A DNA stretch of 64,000 nt from Tridacna crocea (Eukaryota; Mollusca; Bivalvia; Cardiida; Cardiidae). Location: the NCBI GenBank assembly GCA_943736015.1, contig OX031056.1:67297277-67361276 (forward strand), written 5' to 3'. This document shows, piece by piece, positions 1 through 10,603 of the stretch. Under the pieces are notes generated by a model. The model did no database searches. It worked only from the letters and a program-made list of their open reading frames with translations, and had not been told where the DNA came from. A program made the translations under genes and the position numbers. Numbering within the stretch: position 1 is the stretch's first letter; each line of letters begins with the position of its first letter.

Positions 1-205
1 TAGATTCAAAACCAAATCAATATATGCAAGTTCCTTCGGAACTACTTTTCGTTCGTAATGTACCTGTCAAAGTAATCGCACAGGCGTCATGTAAATTTCA
101 CTACACATGATACATGTATGCCTCTGGTTTAACACATTTTGGACTATAATTCTTGTTATACAGTTATGTGATAAAAAGAATCTGACACTCGTTGGTTTTT
201 GTGGT

Positions 206-297
206 AAAAATTTATTAAACTTGTCCACAAAAAATGTTATTAAGCTCGCCAAAGGCTCGCTTGATAACATTTTTTGTAGACTCGTTTAATAATTTTT
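206..297. repeat. Foldback hairpin, AT-rich arms
   Basis: Inverted arms (TTATTAAAC / GTTTAATAA and ACAAAAAATGTTAT / ATAACATTTTTTGT) surround a short loop with CTCGCC and GGCTCG. It is a palindromic MITE-like insertion. No second copy was seen in this window. Confidence 0.6.
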
Positions 298-559
298 TAT
301 CTCAAAATCCGACTTATGTCAGATCCTATATATCCCATATATCAGTTAACAATTTTTAACACGCCGCAAATTCGAAAGCATTTGCAGTCAACAAATCATT
401 TATAGCTCAAATTATTGGATTTGTCTTGGTTGGAAGAGGAGAAAGGGGTAGTTCAGAGCAGTTTTTTCCTTTTGCCACAATCTTTTTAAGTTTTGTTCCA
501 CATAGTCCTAAAACACGTGATTGTTTAGAAAAAAAGTACGAGAGACCTTCTTTTGAAAC

Positions 560-1250
560 CACATCAACCATTTTCAATCTCGTTCGCGAAATCAACAAAA
601 CAAACACCCTGGCGTCAACTTTTTTCAACCATATTGGACAGAAAATATGGCCTCTATAGGTTGTACACAAGGTATTTCTAATATTTGACAACTGACCTGA
701 GCCTGTATTCACCAACCATTCTTGAGAATATTCTTAGTCTTATTCTCCAAGGTTTTCTAAGTTTGTAAGTAACACAACTTCTGATTGGCTAAACCGAATG
801 GTTTAGCCAATCAGAAGTTGTGTTACTTACAAATGTAGAAAATTCTGGAGAATAAGACAAAGAACGGTCTTGGTTGGTGATTACGGGCCCTGGTTTTTAA
901 CCTAAACTGACCCGTTTTAAGAAATTATCCAAACAAACATCCTGACCAACTTTCATGAGTATTGCGTCCTCTACGGTGCACACAAAGGGTTCCTAAGATA
1001 TGACCCCGTAACCAAGTTTTTGACCCGACATGACACAATTTCGAATATGTCCGGGATATCATAAAAAGGAAAAGATTAAAAAGATTTCAAGTATTATGAA
1101 TATCGGACTTAAATGTGGCCTCTACAGCGTACATATGGGAAAAGCTGACGACACACAACGGACGACGAACAACACAGGACGAACGACGGACACAGCATGA
1201 TCACAAAAGCTCACGTTGAGCACTTTGTGCTCAGGAAAGATAAAAAAAAG
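560..1250 (+). repeat. Bivalve-type dispersed repeat, interrupted by a MITE
   Basis: The text 'TGGCCTCTA...TTTTTGACCCGACATGAC...GGACGACGGACAC...TTGTGCTCAGG' resembles the 3' part of the large 8729-10603 element and common bivalve dispersed repeats as I know them. It is split by the palindromic element at 699-890. The 5' edge is uncertain. ORFs in this stretch show no recognisable protein. Confidence 0.55.
699..890. mobile_element. Palindromic MITE, family B (copy 1)
   Basis: About 190 bp, almost entirely self-complementary. The ends read CCTGTATTCACCAACCATTC and the complement of a similar sequence; the centre is TGGCTAAACC / GGTTTAGCCA. Other copies lie at 55545-55741 and 59885-60076. This copy interrupts the dispersed repeat at 560-1250, so it is the younger insertion. 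Confidence 0.8.
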
Positions 1251-1320
1251 GTTTAAACAAACCAAACTCTTGTTACAGATACTGTAGGTACTTAGACAGT
1301 TTTCCCCCTAAGACTTGCCC

Positions 1321-1502
1321 CATTTTCAACAGCATTTTGATTTTACAAATAGGACAAATATATTTACCGTCACCAGATGAAGTAGGTATTCTAAGTAAAT
1401 TTTAAATACATATATCTTTTTAAACTAATTAATCTGCACTTTGCGCACAAAATGGCGGCTATTCCGACACCTCTGCTATGACGTAGATTGTCACCCTTGA
1501 CT
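1321..1502 (+). repeat. Dispersed repeat, family M (copy 1)
   Basis: About 180 bp closely matching 13672-13842 in direct orientation. Shared text includes ACCGTCACCAGATGA, AATCTGCACTTTG, CAAAATGGCGGCTAT and CACCTCTGCTATGACGTAG. No inverted ends or ORF were seen, and the element class is unknown. Confidence 0.7.
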
Positions 1503-2045
1503 AACCTGCGTAAAACATGGCGCAGTTTAGTGAAAAGTTCCTACAGACTTGGAAATTTGAAAGATATACAGGCTGATATAGGGAATTAAAGCATAATTTT
1601 AAATTTTTACTTACTCCTCCTCGAATTGCTGTATAAGGGAAAAGTCAAGGATATTTTCTTCCGGTTCCCACGTGCAGTGTCTGAAATAAACAAGAAATAA
1701 ACATAGATCATGATCGAGAAAGCGCTTTCATGTGTCAACGATTTCCTTCATAAAGACGCCTGTCAGAACCGTCTACAACAAATTAATGTTTGTGTTAATT
1801 AACCTGCATTAAATAATCCCGTGGTTCAACGATCCCGAGGCAGAAACCTTTAAAATAAAATAAAAAAACATCGTTGAAAAAGTAGTAGATATTAGTAACT
1901 AGCAATTTCCCATCAACCTTTTTTTTTTTGAAAAAAAAAAAAACCCAAAATACTCGAGTCATTTAAATTCCTAGTCCGCAGAAATTGGTGTAATTGATCT
2001 TAAATTTCAACAAGGCCAAAGTTCTGTCGTATGTTAGTTACAAAG
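1503..2045. other. No recognisable feature
   Basis: AT-rich sequence with short poly-A and poly-T runs near 1857-1870 and 1919-1945. No ORF, RNA gene or repeat was recognised. Confidence 0.6.
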
Positions 2046-2278
2046 TTAATTCTTTAAAACACGTGAACATTTTCTTCGACTTGTCTAACTTGCTGCATTT
2101 ACAGATGACGATCTAAATGTACCTCAGATGACGAAATTGGTCTTTGGTGGGTAAAAAAGCATTGTGGGAAAAGGATAAAATGCTGGTTACCAGCATTTTA
2201 TCCTTTTCTCACAATGTTTTCAAAAGCCTTCCTCCTTTTGGGTCGTCAAAGCTCTGCATTGTTTGGTAATAGATTTAA
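2046..2278 (-). mobile_element. PAL MITE (piggyBac-like), hairpin with paired substitutions
   Basis: A diverged PAL copy, TTAA to TTAA. Both hairpin arms carry the same change from consensus (GGATAAAATG and CATTTTATCC instead of GGAGAAAATG and CATTTTCTCC), so pairing is kept. End B lies at the left. Confidence 0.75.
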
Positions 2279-2486
2279 ATATTTGTCCAGCTTTGTAAAA
2301 AGGAATCAACCCCATTATTTCTTAGAGCAACTCTTGGATTCCTGAGTGACTCTCTGCAATTTTGAGGACAGTGTAGATAAAGAGTTTTCGAACGCATTAA
2401 GCCCCCTTTCCAGGGAGCATAGCTAAACTGCAGACAGTGTAGACCACAGATCAACAACACTAAATACCACAGGGCTGCTGGGTGTT

Positions 2487-3027
2487 CATCTTTGCAAGCT
2501 AAGGGTTACGATCCACTACGCTACTCTACCCTTGGCGGATTGAGCTTGATTTCGACAATCATCCGATACGCATTTTCATAGGTTGCAGCTAGCTCTAACT
2601 GCATCAAATCAAATCGCTCGTAGCATTTCATCTTTGATAAAAATAGAACAGGGTCGCGATAAAAATAGAAGGTAAACATGAATACCTCCGTGGATGTGTG
2701 CAGGATCTGTGATGATTTATTACCGAAGAAAACATAGACGAACAATATTTAAAAAAAGTTTCAGTGTGGCCAATCAATTATCGGAAATTTTAGGCTATAG
2801 CAGCACCTGACCATGGAATGTCGAAGTACGTTTTTGGTTCTTGTTTCATGTTGAATTATTGTATTCATAAGCGGTTAGTAAAACGACATTTCATTGGCTA
2901 TAAATATGACGTAAAGGGAGATAATAAGCAGCATCCTATAGGTGGCGTGTAGCGGGAATCTCGAAATCGGGCTCAATCCGCCAAGGTAAGATCCACGTAG
3001 TGATCGTAACCTTGGCTCGCGAAGATG
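2487..3027 (-). mobile_element. Inverted-terminal element, family L (copy 1)
   Basis: The ends carry CATCTTTGC at the left and GCTCGCGAAGATG at the right; inside lie CTACCCTTGGCGGATTGAGC and its counterpart GGGCTCAATCCGCC. On the minus strand two open stretches translate to peptides shared with copy 2, including FLSKMKCYERF and LQLELAA-like text. About 150 bp near 2720-2870 is absent from the other copies and may be an insertion. It is probably a non-autonomous DNA element; the family was not identified. Confidence 0.7.
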
Positions 3028-3502
3028 CAGGGTGTTATATTTGCAGCTGTGTTGTGTCAAAAATAGTTATTTAGTGAAATAACAAATAAACCAAGGACGA
3101 CTTTGACGATGGCCGAGAAAATATACTACTCAGAATTTGCTAAGGTCACCATATTGGATTCATCAGATATCTGTGTGTGGTATGAATAGATATGGTTTTT
3201 CAAAATGTTACATTGCGACATTGACAACATTAACCACCATTTGAAATCTCTGTTTTAATGCAAAACTTCATTGTTGTGACATATAACCATATTGAAAAAT
3301 ATCTATATGATCCTTATCAAAGTTTGAGTAGTATATATGGAATATAGTAAATTGTTATGCAACAGGTATGATAGACAAAAGAAAAACGTTGTGACAAGAG
3401 CTGAAATTGTTTCGTCTATACGATTTCTCCATTTGCCACAATTTTCCAAAATCGTCTGCAGAGAGCTGCAAAAGAAGGCGAGTGTTATAGAGCTAAATGT
3501 GC
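3028..3502. other. No recognisable feature
   Basis: Short overlapping ORFs occur on both strands (3303-3561), but their translations resemble no family I know. No repeat ends were visible. Confidence 0.5.
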
Positions 3503-3731
3503 TTAAAACCCTCTCCCACACAAGCCCTGGTTTTTACGTGTCTGAAGTACAAGTCTTTTGAAAACACTGTGGGAAAAGGAGAAATTGCTCGTAACGAGCA
3601 ATTTCTCCTTTTCCCACAGTGTTTTCTACCCTTTATAAGAACTTTCTACTATTTTCATCAAATTTAAAATTGTTGTCTGTAAACTCTTTCAGTTTGGAAG
3701 AGCCTAAATTTGTCGTTCGGGAAAAGGTTAA
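3503..3731 (+). mobile_element. PAL MITE, CTCG-centre subfamily
   Basis: 229 bp with TTAA at both ends. The hairpin (3560-3626) has the usual AAAACACTGTGGGAAAAGGAG arms, but the centre is GAAATTGCTCG TAA CGAGCAATTTC rather than AAAATGCTGGT. The same centre is seen at 15879-16107 and 50489-50716, so it is a distinct lineage. Confidence 0.85.
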
Positions 3732-4489
3732 CCCCTCTTTTTTTAACGCTACAGACACAAACTCTGTGAGTGCAGTAGGGGGGGGGGTAGTTTCATAGAC
3801 GGCACATATCAAGATCAGACTACAAAGAATACTGCATTTTGTACTTCTATCTCCACCGCCACCGCCCTGTTTTGTAGTTGTGCCTATAGGTTACAGAAAA
3901 ACACAGTATCCCCGAGTTTGAGTGGAATGATTGTACTTTCTGTCTCCGATACAGGTCAGCTGATTTGTACATTTGGTGAGGAAATAATTGATAAAACCAA
4001 ACTTGGTGTCTCCAGAGAAAAAAAGTTCATTGTGGTCAACTGGTTACGTATACTTTACGTATTGATTTGTTAGGATCATTTATCCTGTTGTGTAAGCAAA
4101 ATGAATTGTTTTGCTGATATTAAAGACCCAAACTTTACCATTTCAAAGACATGGGGCAAAACTATGTCGTTATCAGATAGTGCAGATCTAAGATCATGGC
4201 TGCAAGTTCTGTGTAAACTGATCTTGACCTTCACTGATTGCAAAAGGTCCTTGAGTTGCGCTTAGCAGCCTAAGGGTTAACGCACAGACATTTCTCGCAT
4301 CTTGTTTTGTGGACAGTCGTTACTTGAAAATCATGAAATTGCTCACAATGAACACTGCTCTAGCTGCAATGTTTTAAATTGCATTCGTTAATTAGACCTT
4401 AATTTATGCTGATCGCCACTATTCAACAAGGATATATTCAAAATATTCAGCGGTAAGTTTGTTTCATTTAGAAAGATTCAAGCCGTTAT
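3732..4489. other. Intergenic, decayed family D hairpin
   Basis: A weak family D palindrome lies at 4169-4232 (TAGTGCAGATCTAAGATCA ... CTGATCTTGACC), and a half copy at about 3804-3825. A G9-type run is near 3779. Nothing else was recognised. Confidence 0.5.
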
Positions 4490-4506
4490 CATCCTTATAT
4501 CATATA

Positions 4507-4553
4507 GGTTTCCGGGCATATTTCTCGCGATCTGATTGGTTAACATGCCCGGA
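4507..4553. repeat. Short inverted repeat
   Basis: TTTCCGGGCAT and ATGCCCGGAAA flank about 25 bp. It is probably part of an unidentified dispersed element. Confidence 0.4.
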
Positions 4554-4707
4554 AAATATATATCATGTTCCCTGACAAAAACCACATAAAGCCAGTTTCC
4601 CTTTTGAATGCCCCGTAAACATCACAACACGTGCAACACAACATCCGAGATGGCAGCGTCGATCGATCACCAGACTGTACATCTATGCACCAAACTGCAC
4701 GTTTTAG

Positions 4708-4731
4708 TGACGTCACTTTCCAGTGACGTCA
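4708..4731. promoter_or_regulatory. Two CRE-like octamers
   Basis: TGACGTCA occurs perfectly at 4708-4715 and again at 4724-4731. This is the consensus palindrome for CREB/ATF factors. A CACGTG lies upstream near 4628. A 19-codon open stretch starts with ATGGCAGCG at 4650, but no gene is recognised, so function is only a possibility. Confidence 0.3.
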
Positions 4732-4868
4732 GTTTTCACTGAATTGGGGCACTCAGAAGGGAATGTTTATTTCATCAGCATACTCGATCCGCGAGATTAT
4801 AGATCTAATATAGGAAAATTTCGCTTAACGCGCTTTGAAAGGGTAAAACTTTGCAGTATAATAAATTC

Positions 4869-5012
4869 GTTGTACGGTCAGGCGGCAGGGGACTTGGAAA
4901 CTTGTTCACGGCTGTGGTGAATCATGTCGCCACCTCGCCTTCGGCTCCGGGCGACATGATTCACCACAGACGTGAACAAGTTTCCAAGTCCTCTGCCGCC
5001 TGACCGTACAAC
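4869..5012. mobile_element. Foldback MITE with 60-nt arms
   Basis: The arms run from GTTGTACGGTCAGGCGGCAG to its complement and include AACTTGTTCACG and GTGAATCATGTCGCC. The loop is rich in CTCGCCTTCGGCT. Arm pairing is near perfect. A second, left-truncated copy lies at 59475-59602. ORFs crossing it are by-products. Confidence 0.85.
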
Positions 5013-5238
5013 TAATAAAGCTCCACACAAATTGTGCATTTATTATTTTCTTTTGCTCCTCGAAATTCCACTCCAGAGCATATTTCTAAATATTTACAAG
5101 GACTTCAAAGAGCAATCATTTTTTTTAAATCTCAGTTTGGACTTTGCGACCTCACTGCAGCTAACGTTACTGAAATCCAGCCCGGTGTATATATAATTAT
5201 TTCTTGCAGCTGTAGGTAGTTCACGTGTAAGTACATAT

Positions 5239-5467
5239 TTAACCCTTTCCCAAACAATCCCTGGTTTTTACGGGTCAGGAATAGAAGCCTTTTGAAAACA
5301 TTGTGGGAAAAGGAGAAAATGCTGGTAACCAGCATTTTCTCCTTTTCCCACAAAGTTTTCTACCCTATCATGTAGAGAAATCATCTTTTTAGCAACTGTT
5401 AATTTGTCATCTGCAAAATGCTTTCAATTTGGTCTGATCCAAAATTTGCCGTTTGAGAAAGGGTTAA
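5239..5467 (+). mobile_element. PAL MITE, intact
   Basis: 229 bp with TTAA on both sides. End A reads CCCTTTCCCAAACAATCCC; end B is the complement of CCCTTTCTCAAACGGC. The hairpin at 5294-5360 has the centre GCTGGTAACCAGC with one arm mismatch. Confidence 0.9.
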
Positions 5468-6040
5468 ATGCGACTATAAACCTCTTAGCCTCGGAATCGC
5501 GACTAGGGACGGTCTTGCGGTCAATGTAGATCAAGATCAGATCAGACTGTACAAAAATGTGCCATCTTATCTTGGATCTACACTACCTGATACGGTTTGT
5601 AAACACCACCCCCCCCCCCAGTCAACTTTTAAAACGTAATATTTGTTGTTTTTTTTCTATCGACTGGAAAGGTGCGTTTCATTTCTTTCGGAGCTTAATG
5701 TTTAAATGAATATTTTCGTTCGAAGCAATAAAATGAGCTATAACGAAAATTGATTATTTCAACGTGCATTACTTTGGTGGAAAATGGGGGGACCTGTAAT
5801 TGTGATGCTCACAGATATTCACTTAGAAAATTGTGTACCTAGTCATCAAGCGGTATCAAGAACAAGAAATGCTACTGCCTTATTTTTCAACAACACAAAA
5901 AAAGATAAATCATTTTTGTTCTTTATTATTATAGGCAAATTGTAGCAATTGGGCTATATTAAGTTTGTCGTTTGGAGATGCCTTCAATATTGACAAATTT
6001 AAAATTTCGACGTGTGGAAATTTGAGTTATGCATGTTGAC
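5468..6040. other. Intergenic, decayed family D hairpin
   Basis: A degenerate family D palindrome lies at about 5520-5590 (GTAGATCAAGATCAGA ... TCTTGGATCTACACT). A C10-type run is near 5610. The remainder is AT-rich and unrecognised. Confidence 0.5.
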
Positions 6041-6274
6041 TTAACCCATTACCACACAATCCCTACTTTTGACGACCCTGAGAAAGAAGGCTATGGAAAG
6101 CATTGTGGGAAAAGGAGAAAATGCTGGTAACCAGCATTTTCTCCTTTTCCCACCGTGAATGTTTTTCTACCCTTTACAAAACAAATTTCAAATTTTCAGT
6201 CACTTTTATTTTGTCGTCTGCAAGTGCTTTCGATTTGGACAAACCTAAAACTTTGTCGTTTGATAATGAGTTAA
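6041..6274 (+). mobile_element. PAL MITE, reference copy
   Basis: This copy shows the family plan. TTAA is followed by end A (CCCATTACCACACAATCCC), then TTTTGACGACCCTGAGAAAG, then the hairpin about GGAGAAAATGCTGGTAACCAG. Next comes a unique B half with TTTTGTCGTCTGCAAATGC-like text, end B (complement of CTCATTATCAAACGACA) and TTAA. TTAA targets plus termini starting CCC are the hallmark of piggyBac-type elements; at 234 bp it has no coding capacity. The right arm has a small insertion near 6154. Confidence 0.9.
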
Positions 6275-6371
6275 GGGTTTCTTTACGGCTTCATTTATTT
6301 CCGCTCAACCTACCACTTGAATTATCCACGTAAAATGTATATTCTCTGTACCAAACAGCCTTTTGGACATA

Positions 6372-6422
6372 ATCGGTAATATTTTCACGAGTGGCGCAGC
6401 CACAAGTGAAAATATTACCGAT
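6372..6422. repeat. Hairpin in an unidentified repeat
   Basis: ATCGGTAATATTTTCAC and its complement flank GTGGC/GCCAC. Related text (TATTTTCACTGGTGG, TATTTTCACTGCCA) recurs at 6692-6745, so the host element may run to about 6790. From there to 7051 I see only AT-rich sequence. Confidence 0.6.
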
Positions 6423-7051
6423 GGTGTTCACGAGATAAAATAAATTTCGATCTTTCACCGAAAAAAAAAATATTCTATTTACTAGTATTTCATGCTTTTA
6501 ACCTTTTCTAGGAGGAGCTTTATCAAAATTCAGTACACTTCTTTTCCGTTATTCCCCGTGGCGTACCCCTCAGGCATAGCAACGCATTACAATATTACGT
6601 CAAGCGCGAGAAATGTAAGGAAAATGACGTCATATTTCCATTGGGCTGTGAGGCACGCGCAATGAATCTAGGCAACAAGAACATGAAAATCGGTATTTTC
6701 ACTGGTGGTACCAGTGTAAGATCGAAAAAATATTTTCACTGCCATTTGTCGATATCCTACCGGAAAACATGAAATAAAATACTTGTATTACACAAGGTTT
6801 TACTTCAGGTTCTAAGAGCGTCTATTTCTTCCCTACCTTTTTTTTTCGGAACTTATCAACAGTCTATATTGTTTTACAGAAGGTCACGTGAGAATTTCAA
6901 AACATCGCCAACTCTTTTTCATATTACTACGCTCGCGTACAAGTTTTTACCTAAAAAAAATTCAAGAACGTCACCTTAGTTAAACACTCGAATTATTGAG
7001 GTTTTACTGTATTACATAAGTTCATCTGAGACTTTTATGAAAGCGTGCAAG

Positions 7052-7589
7052 TTAGCCCTTTGCCACACAATGCCGAATTTTTACGATCCTGTGCAAATAC
7101 AGGTTTCAGAAAACATTTTAGAACACATTTTGGGAAAAAGAGAAAGTGCTGTTAACCAACATTTCCTCCTTTTCCCACAATGTTTTCTACCTTTTCAAGT
7201 ACATGGTTGTGTTAGTTGGTTGTGTTAGAGTTTAACGCCACTTTAACAGCTAAGGTCATATCATGGCGGTCGGTGACGCACATGTGTTTTCTGGCTTTCT
7301 CATACCAGTACTAACACTACTTTCTTTCCAAAGCCACCGACTACTTTTCTCACATGATTCAGCAGAGGTGAGAGGCGAAAATACACCGGTAAGAAAGTTT
7401 GCCTCAACCGGGTATCGAACTCACAACCACAAGTCCAATGAGTCCATGAGTCCAACACGCTCCCACTGAGCCACCCGGGCGGGCTTTTCAAGTATACATA
7501 TTCATTTATTGAGCCACATTAAATATCTCGTCTGTCAAACGTTTTCGATTTGGACAGGTCTACAGTGTGTCGTTTAGTACAGAGTGTTA
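7052..7589 (+). mobile_element. PAL MITE split by a SINE
   Basis: The A half and hairpin (about 7110-7188) lie left of the SINE at 7202-7483. The B half (TCGTCTGTCAAACG, TTTGGACAGGTC, GTGTCGTTTAG) continues at about 7495-7589. The hairpin is diverged. The PAL copy therefore predates the SINE. Confidence 0.8.
7202..7483 (-). mobile_element. tRNA-derived SINE with TSD
   Basis: It is flanked by the direct repeat CTTTTCAAGTA (7191-7201 and 7484-7494). Read on the minus strand, it begins with a tRNA-like head: box A-like TGGCTCAGTGGGAGCG and box B GTTCGATACCC. It ends in a tail of AACACAACCAA units. The body matches the SINE at 33137-33394. TSD, RNA polymerase III boxes and tail together make the call firm. 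Confidence 0.9.
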
Positions 7590-7629
7590 TTTGTAAAGAT
7601 AATTATCGGGGATCGTTTTATATTTCCTC

Positions 7630-7848
7630 CTTGCCACCCAACAAAAGTTCAGTCTTGTCCGAATTGAAAGCATTGCAGGCGACATATCACATGTTAATGA
7701 AAACACGTAATTTATCTTTGATCAGGTGGAAAACATTCTGGAAAAAAGACAATATCCTGGGTTATGTATTTTCTCCATTTTCCACAAGTTTTCAATAGTA
7801 TTTTCCTTTTTGGAGAGTTAAAACTGAGTATTGTCAGGTAAGAAGTTA
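7630..7848 (-). mobile_element. PAL MITE, degenerate
   Basis: B-half text (AGTCTTGTCCGAATTGAAAG) precedes a decayed hairpin (GGAAAACATTCTGG ... TTTTCCACAAGTTTTC). The right end GTCAGGTAAGAAGTTAA is still visible. Confidence 0.6.
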
Positions 7849-7973
7849 AAAGAAGGGCAAAAACCACAAATCATAACTGAAATATACAACTTCTATACCA
7901 TGCAGATAAGTTTAATCTGGTTACTTCCTGGATCAGTTTCATATAATTGATCATCATATAATTGGCCTGAAAT

Positions 7974-8072
7974 ACGAGAAAAAGGGCATTCGGCGGTTTT
8001 GCGTAAAGTCTCGTCTCGGATCAGCCTGCGCAGTCCGCGCAGGCTGATCCGAGACGGCACTTTACGACGTTA
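7974..8072. mobile_element. Palindromic element, family E (truncated)
   Basis: GTAAAGTCTCGTCTCGGATC and its complement pair around CAGCCTGCGCAGTCCGCGCA (8012-8065). The end GGGCATTCGGC matches the fuller copy at 48520-48720; the right end is lost. Confidence 0.7.
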
Positions 8073-8164
8073 TTATATACATCCTGTGCACCATAGACTT
8101 GCGCAAAACAGACAATTACATCAAAAACGGAAAATGTCTTTTCTGATTAATAGCCTACATATAA

Positions 8165-8285
8165 GCTAGGTCTCTCAACAGTCTTGCCAAAGGACATTCC
8201 CACGAAAAACTTGGTACTGTCAGTGTGGCTCGAACCCGGGGTCTCCTGAGTACAAGTCCCGTACTTCATCACTGAGCATGTATTA
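8165..8285 (-). mobile_element. SINE fragment with tRNA-like head
   Basis: On the minus strand GCTCAGTGATGAAGTACGGG is followed by CCCCGGGTTCGAGCC, a box B-like sequence at tRNA spacing. The body continues briefly and no TSD was found. It is not a functional tRNA gene as far as can be read. Confidence 0.5.
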
Positions 8286-8459
8286 ATCTTAGAGGTGGCC
8301 CCTGATGATTCAGTCAATTTGGTCTAAATGGATTATATAGACCCATGACTATCTGTTAACTTGCTTGGTATCATAATTCACAGAGATGTATTAAACCTTC
8401 TTTTGCCAGATCATAGCTAAAATATTTATGTAAACCTGAACAAACTGGATATTTAACGT

Positions 8460-8720
8460 AGCAGACCCCTAATAGAAAACAGCTATTTCCACAATTTGTT
8501 ATGATTAAAAAAGAGTGTTATTGTACGGCTTTAACCAAGCCACGTTTCCCTTTTTGTCTTTTCTAGAATTATCATTTGTAAATCTAAAACCACTATATCG
8601 TCGGTTTACTTCCAAAACCTCGTAACTACAGCTTGTTACAAGCTGTAGTTACGAGGTTTTGGAAGTACACCGACGATATTTCCATTACAAAGAGAGATAG
8701 TAATTACCTCCCTTTTCTGG
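8460..8720 (-). mobile_element. Family N element relic carrying an extra hairpin
   Basis: It shares AGAAAACAGCTATTT, TTATCATTT(G/A)TAAATCTAAA and TAATTACCTCCCTTTTC with the element at 51194-51680, in opposite orientation. Between CCACTATAT and the TAATTACCTCCC segment, this copy carries a near-perfect palindrome (8597-8677; arms with TTCCAAAACCTCGTAACTAC) that the other copy lacks. Confidence 0.6.
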
Positions 8721-8728
8721 AAACTAAC

Positions 8729-10603
8729 AACAAGAGGGCCAAGATGGCCCTGGATCGCTCACCTGAATTTTTGAGATGACCATAGTCTATTTTTTTTTTT
8801 TGAGGTATTGAAACATTGGAACCAAATTTATAATTATGCCAAGCAATTTTCAAAAGGTCACATGTAAAAGTCATTTCGAAATCTGACCATCAGTTTCAAA
8901 AAGAAGAATTTTTAAGAATTCTTCATTTCTGTATAAGAGCAAGTAGCCCCCATCCACGAGAGCCATGTTTCTTGATGGATCAAAATTTACGAACAAGTTT
9001 TGAAAAGGGTCACCCAAGGAACATCTCTCTGAAATTATTTCAAAATTTGACCAAGGGTTTCAGAGAAAGAGAATTTTAAAGAATTTCATCATGTCCGTAT
9101 AGTGCAAGTAGCCCCCATTCACAAGAGCCATCTTTCTTGACGGATAAAAATTATAGGTACAGCTTTTGGAAAAGGTCACCCAAGGAACATCTCTGTCAGA
9201 TTATTTTAAAATCTGACCACGGGTTTCAGAGAAGAAGAATTTTCAAGAATTTCTTCATTTCCATATAGTGCAAGTAGCCCCCATTCACTAGAGCCATGTT
9301 TCTTGGCCAATCAAAATTTCGCGAACAATTTTAGAAAAGGGTCACCCAAGGAACATCTCTGTCAGATTATTTTAAAATCTGACCACGGGTTTCAGAGAAG
9401 AAGAATTTTCAAGAATTTCTTCATTTCCATATAGTGCAAGTAGCCCCCATTCACTAGAGCCATGTTTCTTGGCCAATCAAAATTTCGCGAACAATTTTAG
9501 AAAAGGGTCACCCAAGGAACATCTCTGTCAGATTATTTTAAAATCTGACCACGGGTTTCAGAGAAGAAGAATTTTCAAGAATTTCTTCATTTCCATATAG
9601 TGCAAGTAGCCCCCATTCACTAGAGCCATGTTTCTTGGCCAATCAAAATTTCGCAAACAATTTTAGAAAAGGGTCACCAAAGGAACATCTCTGTGAAATT
9701 ATTTCAAAATCTGTCCAGCCATTTCAGAGAAGAATTTTCAAGAATTTCTTCATTTCTGTATAGTGCAAGTAGCCCCCATTCACCAGAGCCATGTTTCTTG
9801 ACCAATCAAAATTTCGCGAACAATTTTTGAAAAGGGTAACCAAATGAACAAGTCTGTGAAATTATTTTATAATCTGACCAGCGGTTTCAGAGAAGAAGAA
9901 TTTTTAAGAATTTCTTCATTTCTGTATAGTGCAAGAAGCCCCCATTCACCAGAGCCATGTTTCTTGACCAATCAAAATTTCGCGAACATTTTTTTAAAAG
10001 GGTCACCCAAGGAACAACTCTGTGAAATTATTTCAAAATCTGACCAGCGGTTTCAGAGAAGAAGATTTTTTAAGAATTCCTTCATTTCTGTATAGTGCAA
10101 GAAGCCCCCATTCACCAGAGCAACATTTTTTGACGGATCAAAATTTCACGAACAATTTTTGAAAAAGGGTCACCCAAGGAACATCTCTGTGAAATTATTT
10201 CAAAATCCGACCAGCGGTTTCAGAGGAGAAGATTTTTAAAGAATTCCTTCATTTCTGTATAGTGCAAGAAGCCCCCATTCACCAGAGCCACATTTTTTGA
10301 CGAATCAAAATTTCACGAACACTTTTTGAAAAGGGTCACCCAAGGAACATATCTGTGAAATTATTTCAAAATCCGACCAGCGGTTTCAGAGGAGAAGATT
10401 TTTAAAGAATTTGCTAAAAAATTCCATTTCGTTGCCATGGCAACCAGAGTTTTTAATGGAATCAAATTCTGTGAACAATTTTTAAAGAGGACCTCCCAAG
10501 GAACATTCCTGCCAAGTTTGGTCCAAATCCGCCCAGCGGACGACGGACACCGGGTGATCCTAAAAGCTCCCCTTGATCACCTTGTGCTCAGGTGAGCTAA
10601 AAA
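8729..10603 (+). repeat. Bivalve-type element with about 166-bp tandem repeats
   Basis: It begins ACAAGAGGGCCAAGATGGCC and ends CTTGTGCTCAGGTGAGCTAA; the inner CTCACCTGA and TCAGGTGAG form an inverted pair at the ends. At least nine units repeat at 162-168 bp (the motif AGCCATGTTTCTTG or its variants at 8961, 9126, 9292, 9458, 9624, 9786, 9952, 10118 and 10286). The units at 9292, 9458 and 9624 are nearly identical, indicating recent expansion. ORFs inside are by-products. It is a non-autonomous element of unknown class. Confidence 0.8.
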
